From an uncultured Corynebacterium sp. (GTDB lineage: Bacteria > Actinomycetota > Actinomycetes > Mycobacteriales > Mycobacteriaceae): a stretch of DNA of 64,000 bases. The notes below the pieces were generated by a model. That model saw only the letters and a list, made by a program, of their open reading frames with translations. It was not told where the DNA came from and made no database searches. Shown piece by piece: positions 10,074-21,707 of this stretch; position 1 is the stretch's first letter; each line of letters begins with the position of its first letter. Both the position numbers and the translations under genes were made by a program. Location of the stretch: contig NZ_CAMIHD010000002.1 in NCBI RefSeq assembly GCF_946222835.1, positions 248,001-312,000 of the forward strand, given 5' to 3'.

Positions 10074-10688
10074 GTGTTTACTGGGCTAGTTCAAGAATTA
10101 GGCACCGTAGCAGCATTGGAACCCCAGGCTGACGCACTGCGCTTGAGTATTCTCGCCCCGCGTACCGTCGCGGAGGCTGAAATGGGTGATTCCATTGCCA
10201 TCAACGGCGTATGCCTTACCGTGGCGGAACTTTCTGCAGATGTATTCTGCGCAGACGTGATGCAGGAGTCCCTTGACCGCACCGCGCTGGCACACCTGGC
10301 AGAAGGTGACTCGGTCAACGTGGAACCGGCTGTGCTTCCCACCACTAGGCTGGGCGGGCACATCATGCAAGGCCACGTGGATGGCACCGCTAGACTCCAA
10401 AGCAGGACTTCCTCCGAGAACTGGGATGTTCTTAGGTTTAGCCTGCCCGCGGAGCTTAGCCGCTACGTCGTGGAAAAGGGGTCCATCGCCGTCAGCGGTA
10501 CCTCTCTGACTGTCAGCGCCGTGGGCGCAGACTGGTTCGAGGTCTCTCTAATCCCCACCACTTTGCGCGATACCATCCATGGTTCGTTGCCCGTGGGAGG
10601 AGAGGTGAACCTCGAGGTCGATGTGCTAGCCAAATACGTAGAAAAGATGCTTCACCCCGAAGCTCTACCCCCTAGGGCTAAGGACTAG
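10074..10688 (+). CDS. ribE: Riboflavin synthase, alpha chain
   Basis: Dismutates two molecules of 6,7-dimethyl-8-ribityllumazine into riboflavin and the pyrimidine substrate of RibH. The 204-residue protein has the expected two repeats of a lumazine-binding barrel. The first begins [14 protein letters not shown] with [11 protein letters not shown]; the second is near residue 100, with [14 protein letters not shown] and [19 protein letters not shown] start at 10074 follows AGAAAGG. The gene is called ribC in some corynebacterial annotations. Confidence 0.95.
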   Translation: MFTGLVQELGTVAALEPQADALRLSILAPRTVAEAEMGDSIAINGVCLTVAELSADVFCADVMQESLDRTALAHLAEGDSVNVEPAVLPTTRLGGHIMQGHVDGTARLQSRTSSENWDVLRFSLPAELSRYVVEKGSIAVSGTSLTVSAVGADWFEVSLIPTTLRDTIHGSLPVGGEVNLEVDVLAKYVEKMLHPEALPPRAKD

Positions 10689-10699
10689 ACTGCTACCTT

Positions 10700-11962
10700 A
10701 TGAACGCGAGTGATAATTCTATCCGTCTTGATTCCATCGACCAGGCCATTGCGGATATCGCCGCAGGTAAGCCGGTAGTTGTCATCGATGACGAGGATCG
10801 CGAAAACGAAGGCGATCTGATTTTCGCCGCGGAGCTAGCAACACCCGAACTAGTGGCCTTCATGGTGCGGTACTCCTCTGGATATATCTGCGCACCATTG
10901 CTGCCAGAAGATTGCAAGCGCCTGAACCTGCCGCCAATGTTGGCAGTTAATCAGGATGTACGAGGCACTGCTTACACGGTGACCGTAGACGCAGCTACGG
11001 GCAGCACCGGTATTTCTGCGACCTCACGCGCAGAAACCATCCGTCGTTTGGCCGATCCCACCACCACTCCGGGCGAATTCACCCGCCCGGGCCACGTGGT
11101 GCCGCTGTGCGCTCGTCCAGGCGGCGTTCTGGAGCGCGACGGCCATACTGAGGCTTCCATTGACCTGGCCCGTTTGGCGGGCCTGCGCCCGGCGGGCGTG
11201 CTATGTGAGATCGTTTCCGAAGATGATCCCACGGACATGGCTCGCTCGCCGGAACTGCGCCGCTTTGCCGATACGCATGGGCTGTCCATGATTTCCATTG
11301 CGCAGCTCATCGAGTGGCGCCGCCATCATGAAACTCAGGTCACCCGCCAGGTAAGCACCCAGCTTCCCACCGAATACGGCCACTTCACTGCAATTGGTTA
11401 CCGTCATGACATTGACGGTCAGGAGCACGTTGCGCTGGTAGCGGGGGATCCTGCCCTACTGCGCGGCGCTCGTGATGTCATGGTGCGTGTCCATTCGGAA
11501 TGCCTTACCGGCGATGCCTTTGGCTCGCGGCGCTGCGATTGCGGTCCGCAACTGCACGAGTCCATGCGCCTTATCAACCAGCAGGGCAGTGGTGTGGTTA
11601 TCTACCTACGCGGCCAGGAAGGCCGTGGCATTGGGCTGCTGCAAAAGTTGGAAGCCTATCGCCTACAGGATGCGGGTATGGACACCGTCGATGCCAATCT
11701 GGAGCAGGGGCTGCCCGAGGACGCGCGGGAGTATTCGGTAGCCGGCCAAATCCTCCGCGATCTCGGCATAGAATCCGCGAACCTATTGACTAATAATCCG
11801 CACAAGGGCGAGGGGCTGAATGGCTTTGGGGTGGATGCTAGCCAGCACACCCCACTCGCAACCCCAGCCCACGCAGATAATATTGAATACTTGCGTACAA
11901 AGCGCGACCGCATGGGGCACGACCTTCCACAGGTCGCCCAGTGGGATGCTGAACATAAGTAG
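10700..11962 (+). CDS. ribBA: Bifunctional 3,4-dihydroxy-2-butanone-4-phosphate synthase / GTP cyclohydrolase II
   Basis: Supplies both branches of riboflavin synthesis from ribulose-5-phosphate and GTP. The 420-residue fusion starts with the RibB domain (about residues 5-205), which shows [19 protein letters not shown] and [14 protein letters not shown]. The GTP cyclohydrolase II domain (about 210-410) shows the zinc-binding [17 protein letters not shown] and [17 protein letters not shown], followed by [13 protein letters not shown]. Both halves look intact. It starts eleven bases after ribE and ends 29 bases before ribH. Confidence 0.96.
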   Translation: MNASDNSIRLDSIDQAIADIAAGKPVVVIDDEDRENEGDLIFAAELATPELVAFMVRYSSGYICAPLLPEDCKRLNLPPMLAVNQDVRGTAYTVTVDAATGSTGISATSRAETIRRLADPTTTPGEFTRPGHVVPLCARPGGVLERDGHTEASIDLARLAGLRPAGVLCEIVSEDDPTDMARSPELRRFADTHGLSMISIAQLIEWRRHHETQVTRQVSTQLPTEYGHFTAIGYRHDIDGQEHVALVAGDPALLRGARDVMVRVHSECLTGDAFGSRRCDCGPQLHESMRLINQQGSGVVIYLRGQEGRGIGLLQKLEAYRLQDAGMDTVDANLEQGLPEDAREYSVAGQILRDLGIESANLLTNNPHKGEGLNGFGVDASQHTPLATPAHADNIEYLRTKRDRMGHDLPQVAQWDAEHK

Positions 11963-11991
11963 AACGTTGACGTATAGGTGAGAGGACAACG

Positions 11992-12471
11992 ATGAGTAAA
12001 GAAGGCCTACCCCAAATCGCCCAGGTGGATGGCAGCGGACTGCGCGTTGCCGTGGTTACCGCTACGTGGAACGCGGAAGTCTGCGATCAACTCCACGCCC
12101 AGGCGGTGCAGACCGCTACCGATAATGGCGCCGAAGTAGTCGAGTACCGAGTAGTCGGCGCGCTGGAACTTGGCGTTGTGGTCCAGGCAGCGGCCCGCGC
12201 CTACGATGCCGTGGTGGCTCTAGGCTGCGTTATCCGTGGGGGAACGCCTCATTTTGATTATGTCTGCGATTCCGTGACCCAGGCGCTTACCCGCATCGCA
12301 CTCGATGAATCCACCCCCGTGGCGAATGGCGTTCTTACCGTCAACGACCAGCAGCAGGCCATTGACCGCGCTGGATTCGCGGACTCAGTAGAAAACAAAG
12401 GTGCCGAGGCGATGATTGCGGCTTTAGATACCGCGCTGCAGTTGCGTAGACTTAACGCAGCAGAAAAATAA
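11992..12471 (+). CDS. ribH: 6,7-dimethyl-8-ribityllumazine synthase
   Basis: Condenses the ribityl-aminopyrimidine with dihydroxybutanone phosphate to give lumazine, the penultimate step of riboflavin synthesis. The 159-residue protein is typical of the icosahedral or pentameric enzyme. It shows the ribityl-binding [34 protein letters not shown] with the catalytic His, and [23 protein letters not shown] site precedes the ATG. It closes the riboflavin set. Confidence 0.96.
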   Translation: MSKEGLPQIAQVDGSGLRVAVVTATWNAEVCDQLHAQAVQTATDNGAEVVEYRVVGALELGVVVQAAARAYDAVVALGCVIRGGTPHFDYVCDSVTQALTRIALDESTPVANGVLTVNDQQQAIDRAGFADSVENKGAEAMIAALDTALQLRRLNAAEK

Positions 12472-12544
12472 CCTTTAGCGATCCGTCAGCGCGCCGCGCA
12501 ATCCCACCAAGGTGGACGGCGGGGCGCCCCAGAGGAGTATGCAC

Positions 12545-13093
12545 ATGAATGAGGCGCAGGCCCCAAAGAATCCGCAGCGAAGCCAGCAGCTTAGCGACGC
12601 CGAAGTATTGGCCTATACCAGTGCCGATCCCTTCGCACAGACCACGTCTAAGCCGTGGGAATTTACGGCTACCTCGCCCTTTTTGCGCAAAGTGGCAATC
12701 GCCTGGGTGCTCCTCGTGATGGCCATCCATATCTTCATGGGAATCACCCTGGATGTGTCCTTTACCGGCGCGCACGTGACCACCATTGATAAATTCGCCT
12801 TCCCCGGCGTCGGTGTTCTAATTTCCGTTTTATCCTGGATTGCCCTCAACCGGCCGCGGTTGCGCGCCAATGAGGATGGGGTAGAGGTCCGCAATATCGT
12901 GGGCACCCGGTTTTATCCGTGGCAGGTGGTCTATGGACTGTCCTTCCCCGTGGGCCAGCGTATGGCGCGCCTTGAGCTGCCCGAGTTCGAGTTTGTCCCA
13001 ATCTGGGCTTTGCAGTCTGGCGATAAGGACACCGTCATCGACAATGTCCGCCGCTTCCGTGACGTGGAAGCCAAGTACATGCCCCAGGATTAA
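12545..13093 (+). CDS. Membrane protein with PH-like domain, function unknown
   Basis: A 182-residue protein with a hydrophilic N-terminus of about 45 residues, two predicted membrane segments (about residues 45-65, VAIAWVLLVMAIHIFMGI, and 78-95, FAFPGVGVLISVLSWIAL) and a C-terminal segment resembling bacterial PH-like domains (NRPRLRANEDGVEVRNIVGT followed by a Trp-rich strand). C. glutamicum has a comparable gene between ribH and uvrC. The ATG at 12545 lies seven bases after AGAGGAG; an in-frame ATG at 12539 is only one base from it. The role is unknown. Confidence 0.75.
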   Translation: MNEAQAPKNPQRSQQLSDAEVLAYTSADPFAQTTSKPWEFTATSPFLRKVAIAWVLLVMAIHIFMGITLDVSFTGAHVTTIDKFAFPGVGVLISVLSWIALNRPRLRANEDGVEVRNIVGTRFYPWQVVYGLSFPVGQRMARLELPEFEFVPIWALQSGDKDTVIDNVRRFRDVEAKYMPQD

Positions 13094-13096
13094 CAA

Positions 13097-15172
13097 TTGG
13101 CTGACCCCACTACCTACCGCCCGGCTCCGGGAACCATTCCCACCGATCCGGGCGTCTATAAGTTCCGCGATGAAAACCGCCGCGTTATCTACGTGGGCAA
13201 AGCCAAAAACCTGCGCGCTAGGCTATCAAACTATTTTCAAGACATTACGCAGCTGCACCCGCGCACGCGCCAAATGGTCCTCACTGCCAACTCGGTAGAG
13301 TGGACGGTAGTAGCCAGTGAGGTTGAAGCCCTACAGTTGGAGTACACGTGGATCAAGCGCTTTGATCCCCACTTCAACGTCATGTACCGCGATGATAAAA
13401 CCTATCCTATGCTCGCGGTTTCAGTCGGGGAAATGGTTCCTCGCGCGTTTTTCTACCGTGGTCCGCGCCGTAAAGGCGTGCGCTACTTTGGTCCCTATTC
13501 CCATGCTTGGGCCGTACGCGAGACCTTGGACTTGCTCACCCGGGTCTTTCCCATGCGCACCTGTTCTAAGGGAGTATATAACCGGCACGAACGATTGGGA
13601 CGGCCGTGTCTTTTGGGCTATATCGGCAAGTGCGATGCCCCCTGCATCGGCCGCGTGAGCAAAGAAGACCACCGCGAGACAGTCAATGAGCTGGTGTCCT
13701 TTATGAATGGCAATACCGGCTCCGTGCGTCGCAAACTCACCCAGGACATGGAGCAGGCCGCCGAGAATTTAGAATTCGAGCGTGCAGCGCGCCTGCGTGA
13801 TGACTTGGGCGCGATTGACAAGATCATGGAACAGCAGGCCGTGGTCTTTACGGACAATACAGATGCCGATCTCATTGCTTTTAATTCAGATGAGCTGGAA
13901 GCAGCGGTGCAGATCTTCCATGTGCGTGACGGGCGCATACGCGGTCAACGCGGATGGGTAGTAGAACGCGCAGGCGATCAAGCTAGCTCGGAGCCCTTGG
14001 AAGAAGACCAGCCTGATCCGGCGCTTCCCGCATTGGTGCAAAATTTCCTCATCCAGTTCTATTCCGATGCAGTAGAGCGCGAGCAACAGGAAGCGCGTGA
14101 GGACGCAGCTCTGGCCGCTGACGTAAAGCGGCGCGGGGTGGACCAGGAATCCCACATGAAATCCCGTCGCGTGCACGTCATCCCACGCCAAATTCTGGTT
14201 CAGGCCTTGCCAGATGAACCAGAGCAAGTCGTCGCACTCTTAGAGGAGCTACGCGGAGCACAGGTAGACCTGCGGGTTCCTCAGCGCGGCGATAAGAAGC
14301 AGCTGATGGCCACGGTGGAGAAAAACGCCAAGGAGCAATTGCGACAGCATAAGCTCAAGCGAGTAGGCGATCTCACCGCCCGCTCGGCAGCACTGCAGGA
14401 TATTCAAGAAGCTCTGGGTATGGAGCAAGCTCCGTTGCGCATTGAATGTACCGACATTTCGCATATTCAAGGCACGGATGTGGTTGCTTCCCTGGTGGTC
14501 TTTGAAGACGGCCTGCCCAAAAAGTCGGATTATCGGCGCTATCGCATCAAGGAAGCGGCTGGCGGCGGCCGTTCGGATGACGTTGGTTCCATTGCAGAGA
14601 TCACTCGCCGTCGGTTTAAGCGCCATAAACAAGATAAGCTGGCGCATCCGGATGAGGAAGTAGAAGAGTCCTCGTTTGCGGAGGAGAAAATCGCGGAAGA
14701 GTCAGCTGAGGCGGGCCGCCGCTTTGCTTATCCACCGCAGCTTTTCATCGTGGATGGCGGCGCGCCCCAGGTGGCCGCAGCCCAAGAAGTATTTGATGAG
14801 CTGGGCATTGTGGATGTGACATTGGTTGGCTTGGCCAAGCGGCTCGAGGAAATCTGGGTTCCCGGCGATGACGAGCCAGTCATTTTGCCGCGAAACTCGC
14901 AAGCGCTTTTCCTCCTGCAGCAAATTCGTGATGAAGCCCATCGCTTTGCCATCACGTACCACCGCCAGCAGCGCTCTAAGCGGATGCGTTCTTCCGTGCT
15001 GGACTCCGTGCCCGGGCTGGGGCCACAGCGGCGCACGGACCTAGTGAAGCATTTCGGATCGGTGAAGAAGCTGAAGGCCGCCACAGTGGAGGAAATCTGT
15101 GAGGTAAACGGTTTCGGGCCGAAACTAGCCCAAACCGTGTACGAGAGCTTGCACGATTCCACGGGCAAATAA
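13097..15172 (+). CDS. uvrC: Excinuclease ABC subunit C
   Basis: Makes both incisions in nucleotide excision repair with UvrA and UvrB. The 691-residue protein has a GIY-YIG nuclease domain at residues 10-95 ([19 protein letters not shown]), a UVR motif near 215-245 ([18 protein letters not shown]) that contacts UvrB, an RNase H-like nuclease in the second half ([30 protein letters not shown]), and a C-terminal helix-hairpin-helix pair ([18 protein letters not shown]). The start is TTG at 13097, three bases after the previous stop, with CCAGGA eight bases before it. Confidence 0.95.
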   Translation: MADPTTYRPAPGTIPTDPGVYKFRDENRRVIYVGKAKNLRARLSNYFQDITQLHPRTRQMVLTANSVEWTVVASEVEALQLEYTWIKRFDPHFNVMYRDDKTYPMLAVSVGEMVPRAFFYRGPRRKGVRYFGPYSHAWAVRETLDLLTRVFPMRTCSKGVYNRHERLGRPCLLGYIGKCDAPCIGRVSKEDHRETVNELVSFMNGNTGSVRRKLTQDMEQAAENLEFERAARLRDDLGAIDKIMEQQAVVFTDNTDADLIAFNSDELEAAVQIFHVRDGRIRGQRGWVVERAGDQASSEPLEEDQPDPALPALVQNFLIQFYSDAVEREQQEAREDAALAADVKRRGVDQESHMKSRRVHVIPRQILVQALPDEPEQVVALLEELRGAQVDLRVPQRGDKKQLMATVEKNAKEQLRQHKLKRVGDLTARSAALQDIQEALGMEQAPLRIECTDISHIQGTDVVASLVVFEDGLPKKSDYRRYRIKEAAGGGRSDDVGSIAEITRRRFKRHKQDKLAHPDEEVEESSFAEEKIAEESAEAGRRFAYPPQLFIVDGGAPQVAAAQEVFDELGIVDVTLVGLAKRLEEIWVPGDDEPVILPRNSQALFLLQQIRDEAHRFAITYHRQQRSKRMRSSVLDSVPGLGPQRRTDLVKHFGSVKKLKAATVEEICEVNGFGPKLAQTVYESLHDSTGK

Positions 15173-15221
15173 GTAGCATTCTTCTAGAAGAGGCGAATCT
15201 TAAAGCGCTAGACTAAAAGGC

Positions 15222-16094
15222 ATGACGCATTTCGAAACTCCGCCCATTTTGATAACCGGCATGTCCGGCGGCGGGTTGAGTTCCGCTGCCAAAGTATTTG
15301 AGGACAAGGGCTACTATGTGGCCCATAATATTCCGCCCCGCGCCATTGTGGATTTGCTCAAGTTGTGCAACCAAGGGGCAGCTCCGGTGAGCAAAGTCGC
15401 AGCCGTAACGGACGTGCGCTCGCGCATGTTTCCAGGGTCTCTTCTAGAGATTATGGATGAGCTTACGGAATTGAATATGAAGCCCACGGTGCTCTTTCTG
15501 GATGCCCGTGATGATGTGCTTATTCGCCGCTTTGATTCGGTGCGGCGCACCCACCCGTTGCAGGAGGGCGATACCCTCAAAGTAGGCATTCAACGCGAAC
15601 GCCAAGCAGTGGCAGATGTGCGTTCACAGGCCGATATCATCATTGACACCACCAACCTATCCATTCATGATCTTCGCCGCGCTATCGAGGCAGCGTTTGG
15701 TGAGATGCAAAATGAGAAGCAGCATGTGACTGTTGAGTCCTTTGGATTTAAAAACGGCTCACCCCGTGACGCAGACTTGGTGGTAGACGTGCGTTTCCTG
15801 CCCAATCCTTATTGGGTACCTGAGTTGCGTGGATACCGCGGCACAGATGAGCCGGTTGCCCAGTATGTGCTCTCACAGCCAGCGGCACAGGAATTCGTGG
15901 ATAATTTCTTGCAGATGTTTTCCACCATGTTGGATGGTTACCGGCACGAGGGGAAGAATTTCATCACGGTGGGTGTGGGCTGTACGGGAGGCCACCACCG
16001 TTCCGTCGCCGTTGCAGAGGCCATTGCGGCGCGGTTGCGGGACAATAACACTTTGGACGTCAGCACCTTGCATAGGGATATTGCTCGAGGCTAG
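15222..16094 (+). CDS. rapZ: RapZ-like nucleotide-binding protein
   Basis: A 290-residue P-loop protein of the RapZ (YvcJ) family. In E. coli RapZ is an RNA-binding adaptor controlling amino-sugar synthesis; the actinobacterial role is not settled. The family C-terminal block [20 protein letters not shown] and the first-half motif [13 protein letters not shown] are present. The P-loop reads [11 protein letters not shown], so the Lys or Arg usual in GxSGxGKS is a Leu, which may weaken nucleotide binding. It begins the rapZ-yvcK-whiA group conserved in Gram-positive bacteria. Confidence 0.9.
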   Translation: MTHFETPPILITGMSGGGLSSAAKVFEDKGYYVAHNIPPRAIVDLLKLCNQGAAPVSKVAAVTDVRSRMFPGSLLEIMDELTELNMKPTVLFLDARDDVLIRRFDSVRRTHPLQEGDTLKVGIQRERQAVADVRSQADIIIDTTNLSIHDLRRAIEAAFGEMQNEKQHVTVESFGFKNGSPRDADLVVDVRFLPNPYWVPELRGYRGTDEPVAQYVLSQPAAQEFVDNFLQMFSTMLDGYRHEGKNFITVGVGCTGGHHRSVAVAEAIAARLRDNNTLDVSTLHRDIARG

Positions 16095-16117
16095 AGCACA
16101 GGAGTTTTAACGCTTTT

Positions 16118-17113
16118 ATGACCAATCATTCACACATGGTCTGCCTAGGTGGCGGCCATGGACTTTATCAGACCCTTCTGTCCGCACGATTGAGCGGAGC
16201 AGCCGATATTTCCGCCATTGTAACGGTTGCAGATGATGGTGGCTCCTCCGGCCGATTGCGCCGCGAACTGGAAATAATTCCGCCTGGAGATCTACGTATG
16301 GCGCTAGCTGCGTTGGCTAATAGTGACCCGGTGGGTGACCTTTGGGCGCGTACCTTGCAACACCGTTTTAAAGGCAGCGGTGCAATGGCGGGGCATGCGG
16401 TGGGCAATCTAATGATTGCAGGGTTGACCGATGTTCTCGGTGATTACCAGGCCGCGTTGGATACCATCGCAGAGCTTACCAATTCCCAGGGACGGGTATT
16501 CCCCGTGGTCAACCAAGCTTTAGAGATTGAGGCGGAGGTGGCCGGGCTTGACGACGACCCCCGCGTCATGCGCCAAGTCCGCGGCCAAGTTGCGGTTGCT
16601 TCTACACCGGGGCAGGTGCGGCGAGTTCGTATCGTGCCGGAGCGTCCCAGTGCGAATCCGGATGTCCTCGATGCCATTGAGCGTGCGGACCTTATTACTA
16701 TCGGCCCGGGTTCGTGGTTTAGTTCGGTCTTGCCGCATACCCTCGTGCCGCAGGTCGTGGAGGCAATCTCTGCTTCTGATGCGCTGCGCGTAGTTGTATT
16801 GAACCTTTCCGCCGAGCCGGGTGAAACACACGGTTTTTCGGCAGAGCGTCATCTGCATGTCCTCGCTCAGCATGCCCCGGAACTGCGGATTGACCGCATT
16901 CTGGTAGATGAGGCGGCGTTGCCCACTGATAGTGAGCGCGTATATATTCAGCGTGCCGCACAGTCCCTAGGGGCCCGCGCAACGTTCGCTGATGTGAGCC
17001 AAGTTGATGACAGTGGCCGCAGCATTAATAAGCACGATCCTGAAAAGCTATCTGCGGCACTTTTGGAGCTCTACTCTGAATATCGCAGCAATAGTGACAC
17101 GAACCGGCGTTGA
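16118..17113 (+). CDS. yvcK: YvcK/CofD-like protein (putative gluconeogenesis factor)
   Basis: A 331-residue member of the YvcK family, related in fold to the F420 enzyme CofD. In Bacillus and mycobacteria YvcK binds UDP-sugars and affects cell-wall precursor supply and growth on gluconeogenic carbon. The N-terminal signature is present: GGGHGLYQTLLSARL, TVADDGGSSGRLRREL and IIPPGDLRMALAAL. The middle has GHAVGNLMIAGL and the C-terminal half ITIGPGSWFSSVLP. It lies 23 bases after rapZ and upstream of whiA. Confidence 0.92.
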   Translation: MTNHSHMVCLGGGHGLYQTLLSARLSGAADISAIVTVADDGGSSGRLRRELEIIPPGDLRMALAALANSDPVGDLWARTLQHRFKGSGAMAGHAVGNLMIAGLTDVLGDYQAALDTIAELTNSQGRVFPVVNQALEIEAEVAGLDDDPRVMRQVRGQVAVASTPGQVRRVRIVPERPSANPDVLDAIERADLITIGPGSWFSSVLPHTLVPQVVEAISASDALRVVVLNLSAEPGETHGFSAERHLHVLAQHAPELRIDRILVDEAALPTDSERVYIQRAAQSLGARATFADVSQVDDSGRSINKHDPEKLSAALLELYSEYRSNSDTNRR

Positions 17114-17176
17114 TTCTTTCTGCTAGCGTGCGTGTGGTCGCCCTTGGCCGACTGCGCGGTGACCGAGCACGCGCGG

Positions 17177-17182
17177 TATGAT
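17177..17182 (+). promoter_or_regulatory. Candidate -10 element for whiA
   Basis: TATGAT in the 161-base gap between yvcK and whiA fits an actinobacterial -10 hexamer. No convincing -35 is visible. The gap suggests whiA has its own promoter besides readthrough from rapZ-yvcK. Confidence 0.35.
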
Positions 17183-17274
17183 GTCAGAAATCCTTTCACC
17201 GCACTGGGCCTTGAGCGATGCTCGGGCCGGCATGCATACTTTGTGACTGTGAGAAAAGAAATGGGGCGAACTAG

Positions 17275-18264
17275 GTGACCACACCATTGACCGATCAGGT
17301 CAAAGAAGAATTGACGGCTGTCGTTGTGCCACGCCAGTCCGCTCGCGCTGCCGAACTAGCAGCGATTTTGCGTTTTGCCGGCGAGCCGGATGTATACGGC
17401 GACAGTATGTCTTATGAGCTGGAGTTAGAAAGCCACGCGATCGCGCGGCGCGTGATCACTGCACTAGATGATCTCTATGGCATTTCCGCTGATAGTCACG
17501 TAGCCGGTCCGGCAGGGACCACGAAGAAAACCCGGGTAACGGTGCGCATTTCCACTGGCGCGAAGGAGCTGACGCGTCGTTTAGGCCTTATCACTCGCTC
17601 CGGCCATGCGGTGGTAGGGCTCCCACCGCAAGTTATTTCCGGTACCGTCGCCGATAGCGAGGCAGCATGGCGCGGAGCTTTCTTGGTCCACGGTAGCCTC
17701 ACGGAGCCAGGTCGCTCCTCCGCGCTTGAAGTGACCTGCCCGTGCCAGGAAGCTGCGTTGGCGTTGGTAGGGTGCGCCCGCCGCCTAGGTATTTCCGCCA
17801 AAACTAAGGAAACCCGCGGCGAGGACCGTGTGGTTATAAGAGATGGCGATGCCATTGGGGCGCTTCTTACCCGCATGGGTGCGCAGGAGACTCGATTAGC
17901 CTGGGAAAAGAAGCGAGTCAAGCGTGAGGCACACGATACGTCTAGGCGTTTGGACAATTTCGATGACGCGAACCTTCGCCGCTCAGCTCGCGCCGCGGTT
18001 ACAGCGGCAGCGCGCGTTGACCGCGCCATGGAGATTCTTGGTGATGATGTCCCCGAGCACCTCGCAGATGCAGGACGCCTGCGCGTGCAGCACCGCGAGG
18101 CTTCCCTAGAAGAGTTGGGTCGCTTGGCTGAGCCTCCCATGACCAAGGACGCGGTAGCGGGTCGTATTCGACGCTTGCTTTCTATGGCCGATAAGCGAGC
18201 AGAAGAGCTTGATATTCCCGATACCAACCAAGCAATCACAGACGACCTGTTCAACGAGTCCTAA
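17275..18264 (+). CDS. whiA: WhiA sporulation/cell-division regulator
   Basis: A 329-residue WhiA homologue. The protein joins a LAGLIDADG homing-endonuclease-like domain (N-terminal two thirds, without nuclease activity) to a C-terminal helix-turn-helix. In Streptomyces it activates division genes, and it is also present in non-sporulating actinobacteria and firmicutes. The N-terminus has [26 protein letters not shown], and the C-terminal helix-turn-helix includes [19 protein letters not shown]. The GTG start is at 17275. The gene is followed by a strong terminator. Confidence 0.94.
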   Translation: MTTPLTDQVKEELTAVVVPRQSARAAELAAILRFAGEPDVYGDSMSYELELESHAIARRVITALDDLYGISADSHVAGPAGTTKKTRVTVRISTGAKELTRRLGLITRSGHAVVGLPPQVISGTVADSEAAWRGAFLVHGSLTEPGRSSALEVTCPCQEAALALVGCARRLGISAKTKETRGEDRVVIRDGDAIGALLTRMGAQETRLAWEKKRVKREAHDTSRRLDNFDDANLRRSARAAVTAAARVDRAMEILGDDVPEHLADAGRLRVQHREASLEELGRLAEPPMTKDAVAGRIRRLLSMADKRAEELDIPDTNQAITDDLFNES

Positions 18265-18292
18265 TACTCCGAGACCCCGAAAACGCAAAGCT

Positions 18293-18333
18293 CCCCGCAG
18301 ACCGAGTACCGAAGCGGTAGTCGGCCTGCGGGG
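18293..18333 (+). terminator. whiA terminator
   Basis: CCCCGCAG (18293-18300) pairs with CTGCGGGG (18326-18333), and CCGA with TCGG inside it. The stem is followed by ATACTTTTACT. It ends the rapZ-yvcK-whiA transcript. Confidence 0.8.
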
Positions 18334-18348
18334 ATACTTTTACTCTCG

Positions 18349-18379
18349 GGCCGCTAGCTGGCAGAGGGCCAGCTAGGCC
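18349..18379 (-). terminator. Terminator for the lactate permease gene
   Basis: CTAGCTGGC (18354-18362) pairs with GCCAGCTAG (18368-18376), extended by GGCC/GGCC. It lies just beyond the stop of the minus-strand permease and back to back with the whiA terminator. Confidence 0.65.
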
Positions 18380-18393
18380 GAAGGGGCACATAG

Positions 18394-20040
18394 TTAGGGC
18401 ACGAGGAATCCTAGGACGTTGGTCATCAAGAATACGATGACGCACACCGCAGCCAAGAAGGCCACGGAGTAGCCCACCACGTTTTTGAGAATGACAGATT
18501 CCTTGCCTTCCATGTTGACGGCGGTGGCCGCAATAGCAAGAGACTGCGGGGAAATCATCTTGCCCACGACGCCGCCTGCGGTATTGGCAGCCAGCATGAG
18601 GTCTGGGTTTACGTTAATGCGTTCTGCGGCTGCTACCTGCAGGTTGGCAAATAGGGCATTGGCAGAGGTATCGGAGCCAGTAACCGCGGTGCCAATCCAT
18701 CCCAAGACTGGAGCAAACAGTGCGAAGATACCGCCGGCAGAAGAGACAAACTCACCAATAGCAATAGTTTGGCCAGAGTAGTTCATGGTATAAGCCAAGG
18801 CCAGCACCAGGATGATCGTGAGTGCTGAGAATTTCATGCGGCTGACGACGTCACCGAAAGCGCGGACCGGCTGCCCAAAGCTCAAGTCGTAGCGGCCATT
18901 TTCGTTGAAGAAGTGGTAGACAACCGCAACGATGATGCCCGAGAGCAGCAGGAGAGTACCAGGATTGCCAAAGACATTGAAGCTGAAGCTGGTGTCCATG
19001 AGGTTACCGTCGGCGTCGACAATCGCGTTATCCAGCAACGGCCAAGCAAAGTGGAGCTTGAGGAATCCAAAGATGGCTGGAGCGGCGGTTGCCACAGCAA
19101 AGACGACGGTGACAACGGCGTACGGAAGCAGCGCCATCCAGATGCGGCGACCGTTGAGATCGGTGGTGGACTCGGCTGCGGGCAGCTCGAGGCGCTCGCG
19201 CAACTCTTTGACACCCTTAGGCTTCCATACCCGGAGGAAGGCGAAGGCACAGCCCAGGGAAACGATGCAGGCGATGACGTTGGTGAGCTGGTAAGCAAAG
19301 AAGGTTGCGGCCAGCCACTGGGCCAGGGCGAAGGAAACGCCGATTACTGCGGCTGCCGGGGCGGTTTCCTTAACACCGCGGATACCGTCCAAGATGAAGG
19401 CAATGAGGAAAGGAACGATGGCGGCGATGAGCAGCACCTGCAAGGAGATAAGTGCTGCAATGTCATGGGTTTGCTCGGCGCTGCGTCCGGCGACCTCGCC
19501 AGCGGTGGTGACTGGGATGCCGACCGCTCCGAATGCAACCGGGGCAGTATTGGCAATTAGAACTACGGTGGCTGCGCGCAGCGGCTTAACGCCAAGCGCC
19601 ATGATCATCGTCGCAGTAATGGCAACGGGGGCGCCAAAGCCGGCGAGAGCTTCTAATAGACCGCCGAAGCAGAAGGCGATAAGGATGGCTTGAATGCGAA
19701 TATCGCCATCGCCCAGAAGGTCAAAGGTCTTTCGCAGGTCTTCGAAACGCCCGGAAGCAACGGTGATTTCATAAAACCAGATCGCCGTAATGATTACCCA
19801 GACGATGGGGAGTAGTCCGAACAGCCCGCCACGCAGGGCGGAGGACAAAGCCATATCTACTGGCATCGAGAAGCCGACGATAGCAATAATGAGGGATACT
19901 GCAAGGGCGACGGCGCCTGAGGTATGTGCGCGGGCTTTAACGCCAAGCAGCATGATAAAGAATGCAATGAGGGGGAGAATCGCCACCAAGGCGGTAAGCC
20001 CGAGGCTGTCACCCACAGCAGAGGTATTTATTTCGAACAA
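18394..20040 (-). CDS. lldP: L-lactate permease family protein
   Basis: A 548-residue very hydrophobic protein of the LctP/LldP family, which imports lactate (or glycolate) with protons. About 13-14 membrane segments cover nearly the whole length. Family motifs include GGLLEALAGFGAPVAITATM and GSDTSANALFANLQV, and the C-terminal half has NTAGGVVGKMISPQSLAIA. The start is TTG at 20040, seven bases after AAGGA. No lactate dehydrogenase gene (lldD) is beside it, unlike the usual C. glutamicum arrangement. It is transcribed divergently from gap. A substrate other than lactate cannot be excluded. Confidence 0.9.
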   Translation of the reverse strand: MFEINTSAVGDSLGLTALVAILPLIAFFIMLLGVKARAHTSGAVALAVSLIIAIVGFSMPVDMALSSALRGGLFGLLPIVWVIITAIWFYEITVASGRFEDLRKTFDLLGDGDIRIQAILIAFCFGGLLEALAGFGAPVAITATMIMALGVKPLRAATVVLIANTAPVAFGAVGIPVTTAGEVAGRSAEQTHDIAALISLQVLLIAAIVPFLIAFILDGIRGVKETAPAAAVIGVSFALAQWLAATFFAYQLTNVIACIVSLGCAFAFLRVWKPKGVKELRERLELPAAESTTDLNGRRIWMALLPYAVVTVVFAVATAAPAIFGFLKLHFAWPLLDNAIVDADGNLMDTSFSFNVFGNPGTLLLLSGIIVAVVYHFFNENGRYDLSFGQPVRAFGDVVSRMKFSALTIILVLALAYTMNYSGQTIAIGEFVSSAGGIFALFAPVLGWIGTAVTGSDTSANALFANLQVAAAERINVNPDLMLAANTAGGVVGKMISPQSLAIAATAVNMEGKESVILKNVVGYSVAFLAAVCVIVFLMTNVLGFLVP

Positions 20041-21591
<1,551 letters not shown>

Positions 21592-21707
21592 ACTAGAGCT
21601 CTAGCAGTGAGATTCCGGCCCGATGCAAGCCTAAACGGCGTTGCGTCGCGGTCGGTATTCTTATATCTATAGCCTTTAATCCATCCAATATTATTAAGGA
21701 GTAAATA

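Noticed and set aside
10432..10448. DtxR-like sequence TTAGGTTTAGCCTGCCC
   Set aside because: It is inside the ribE coding sequence, is an imperfect match, and is not near a promoter.
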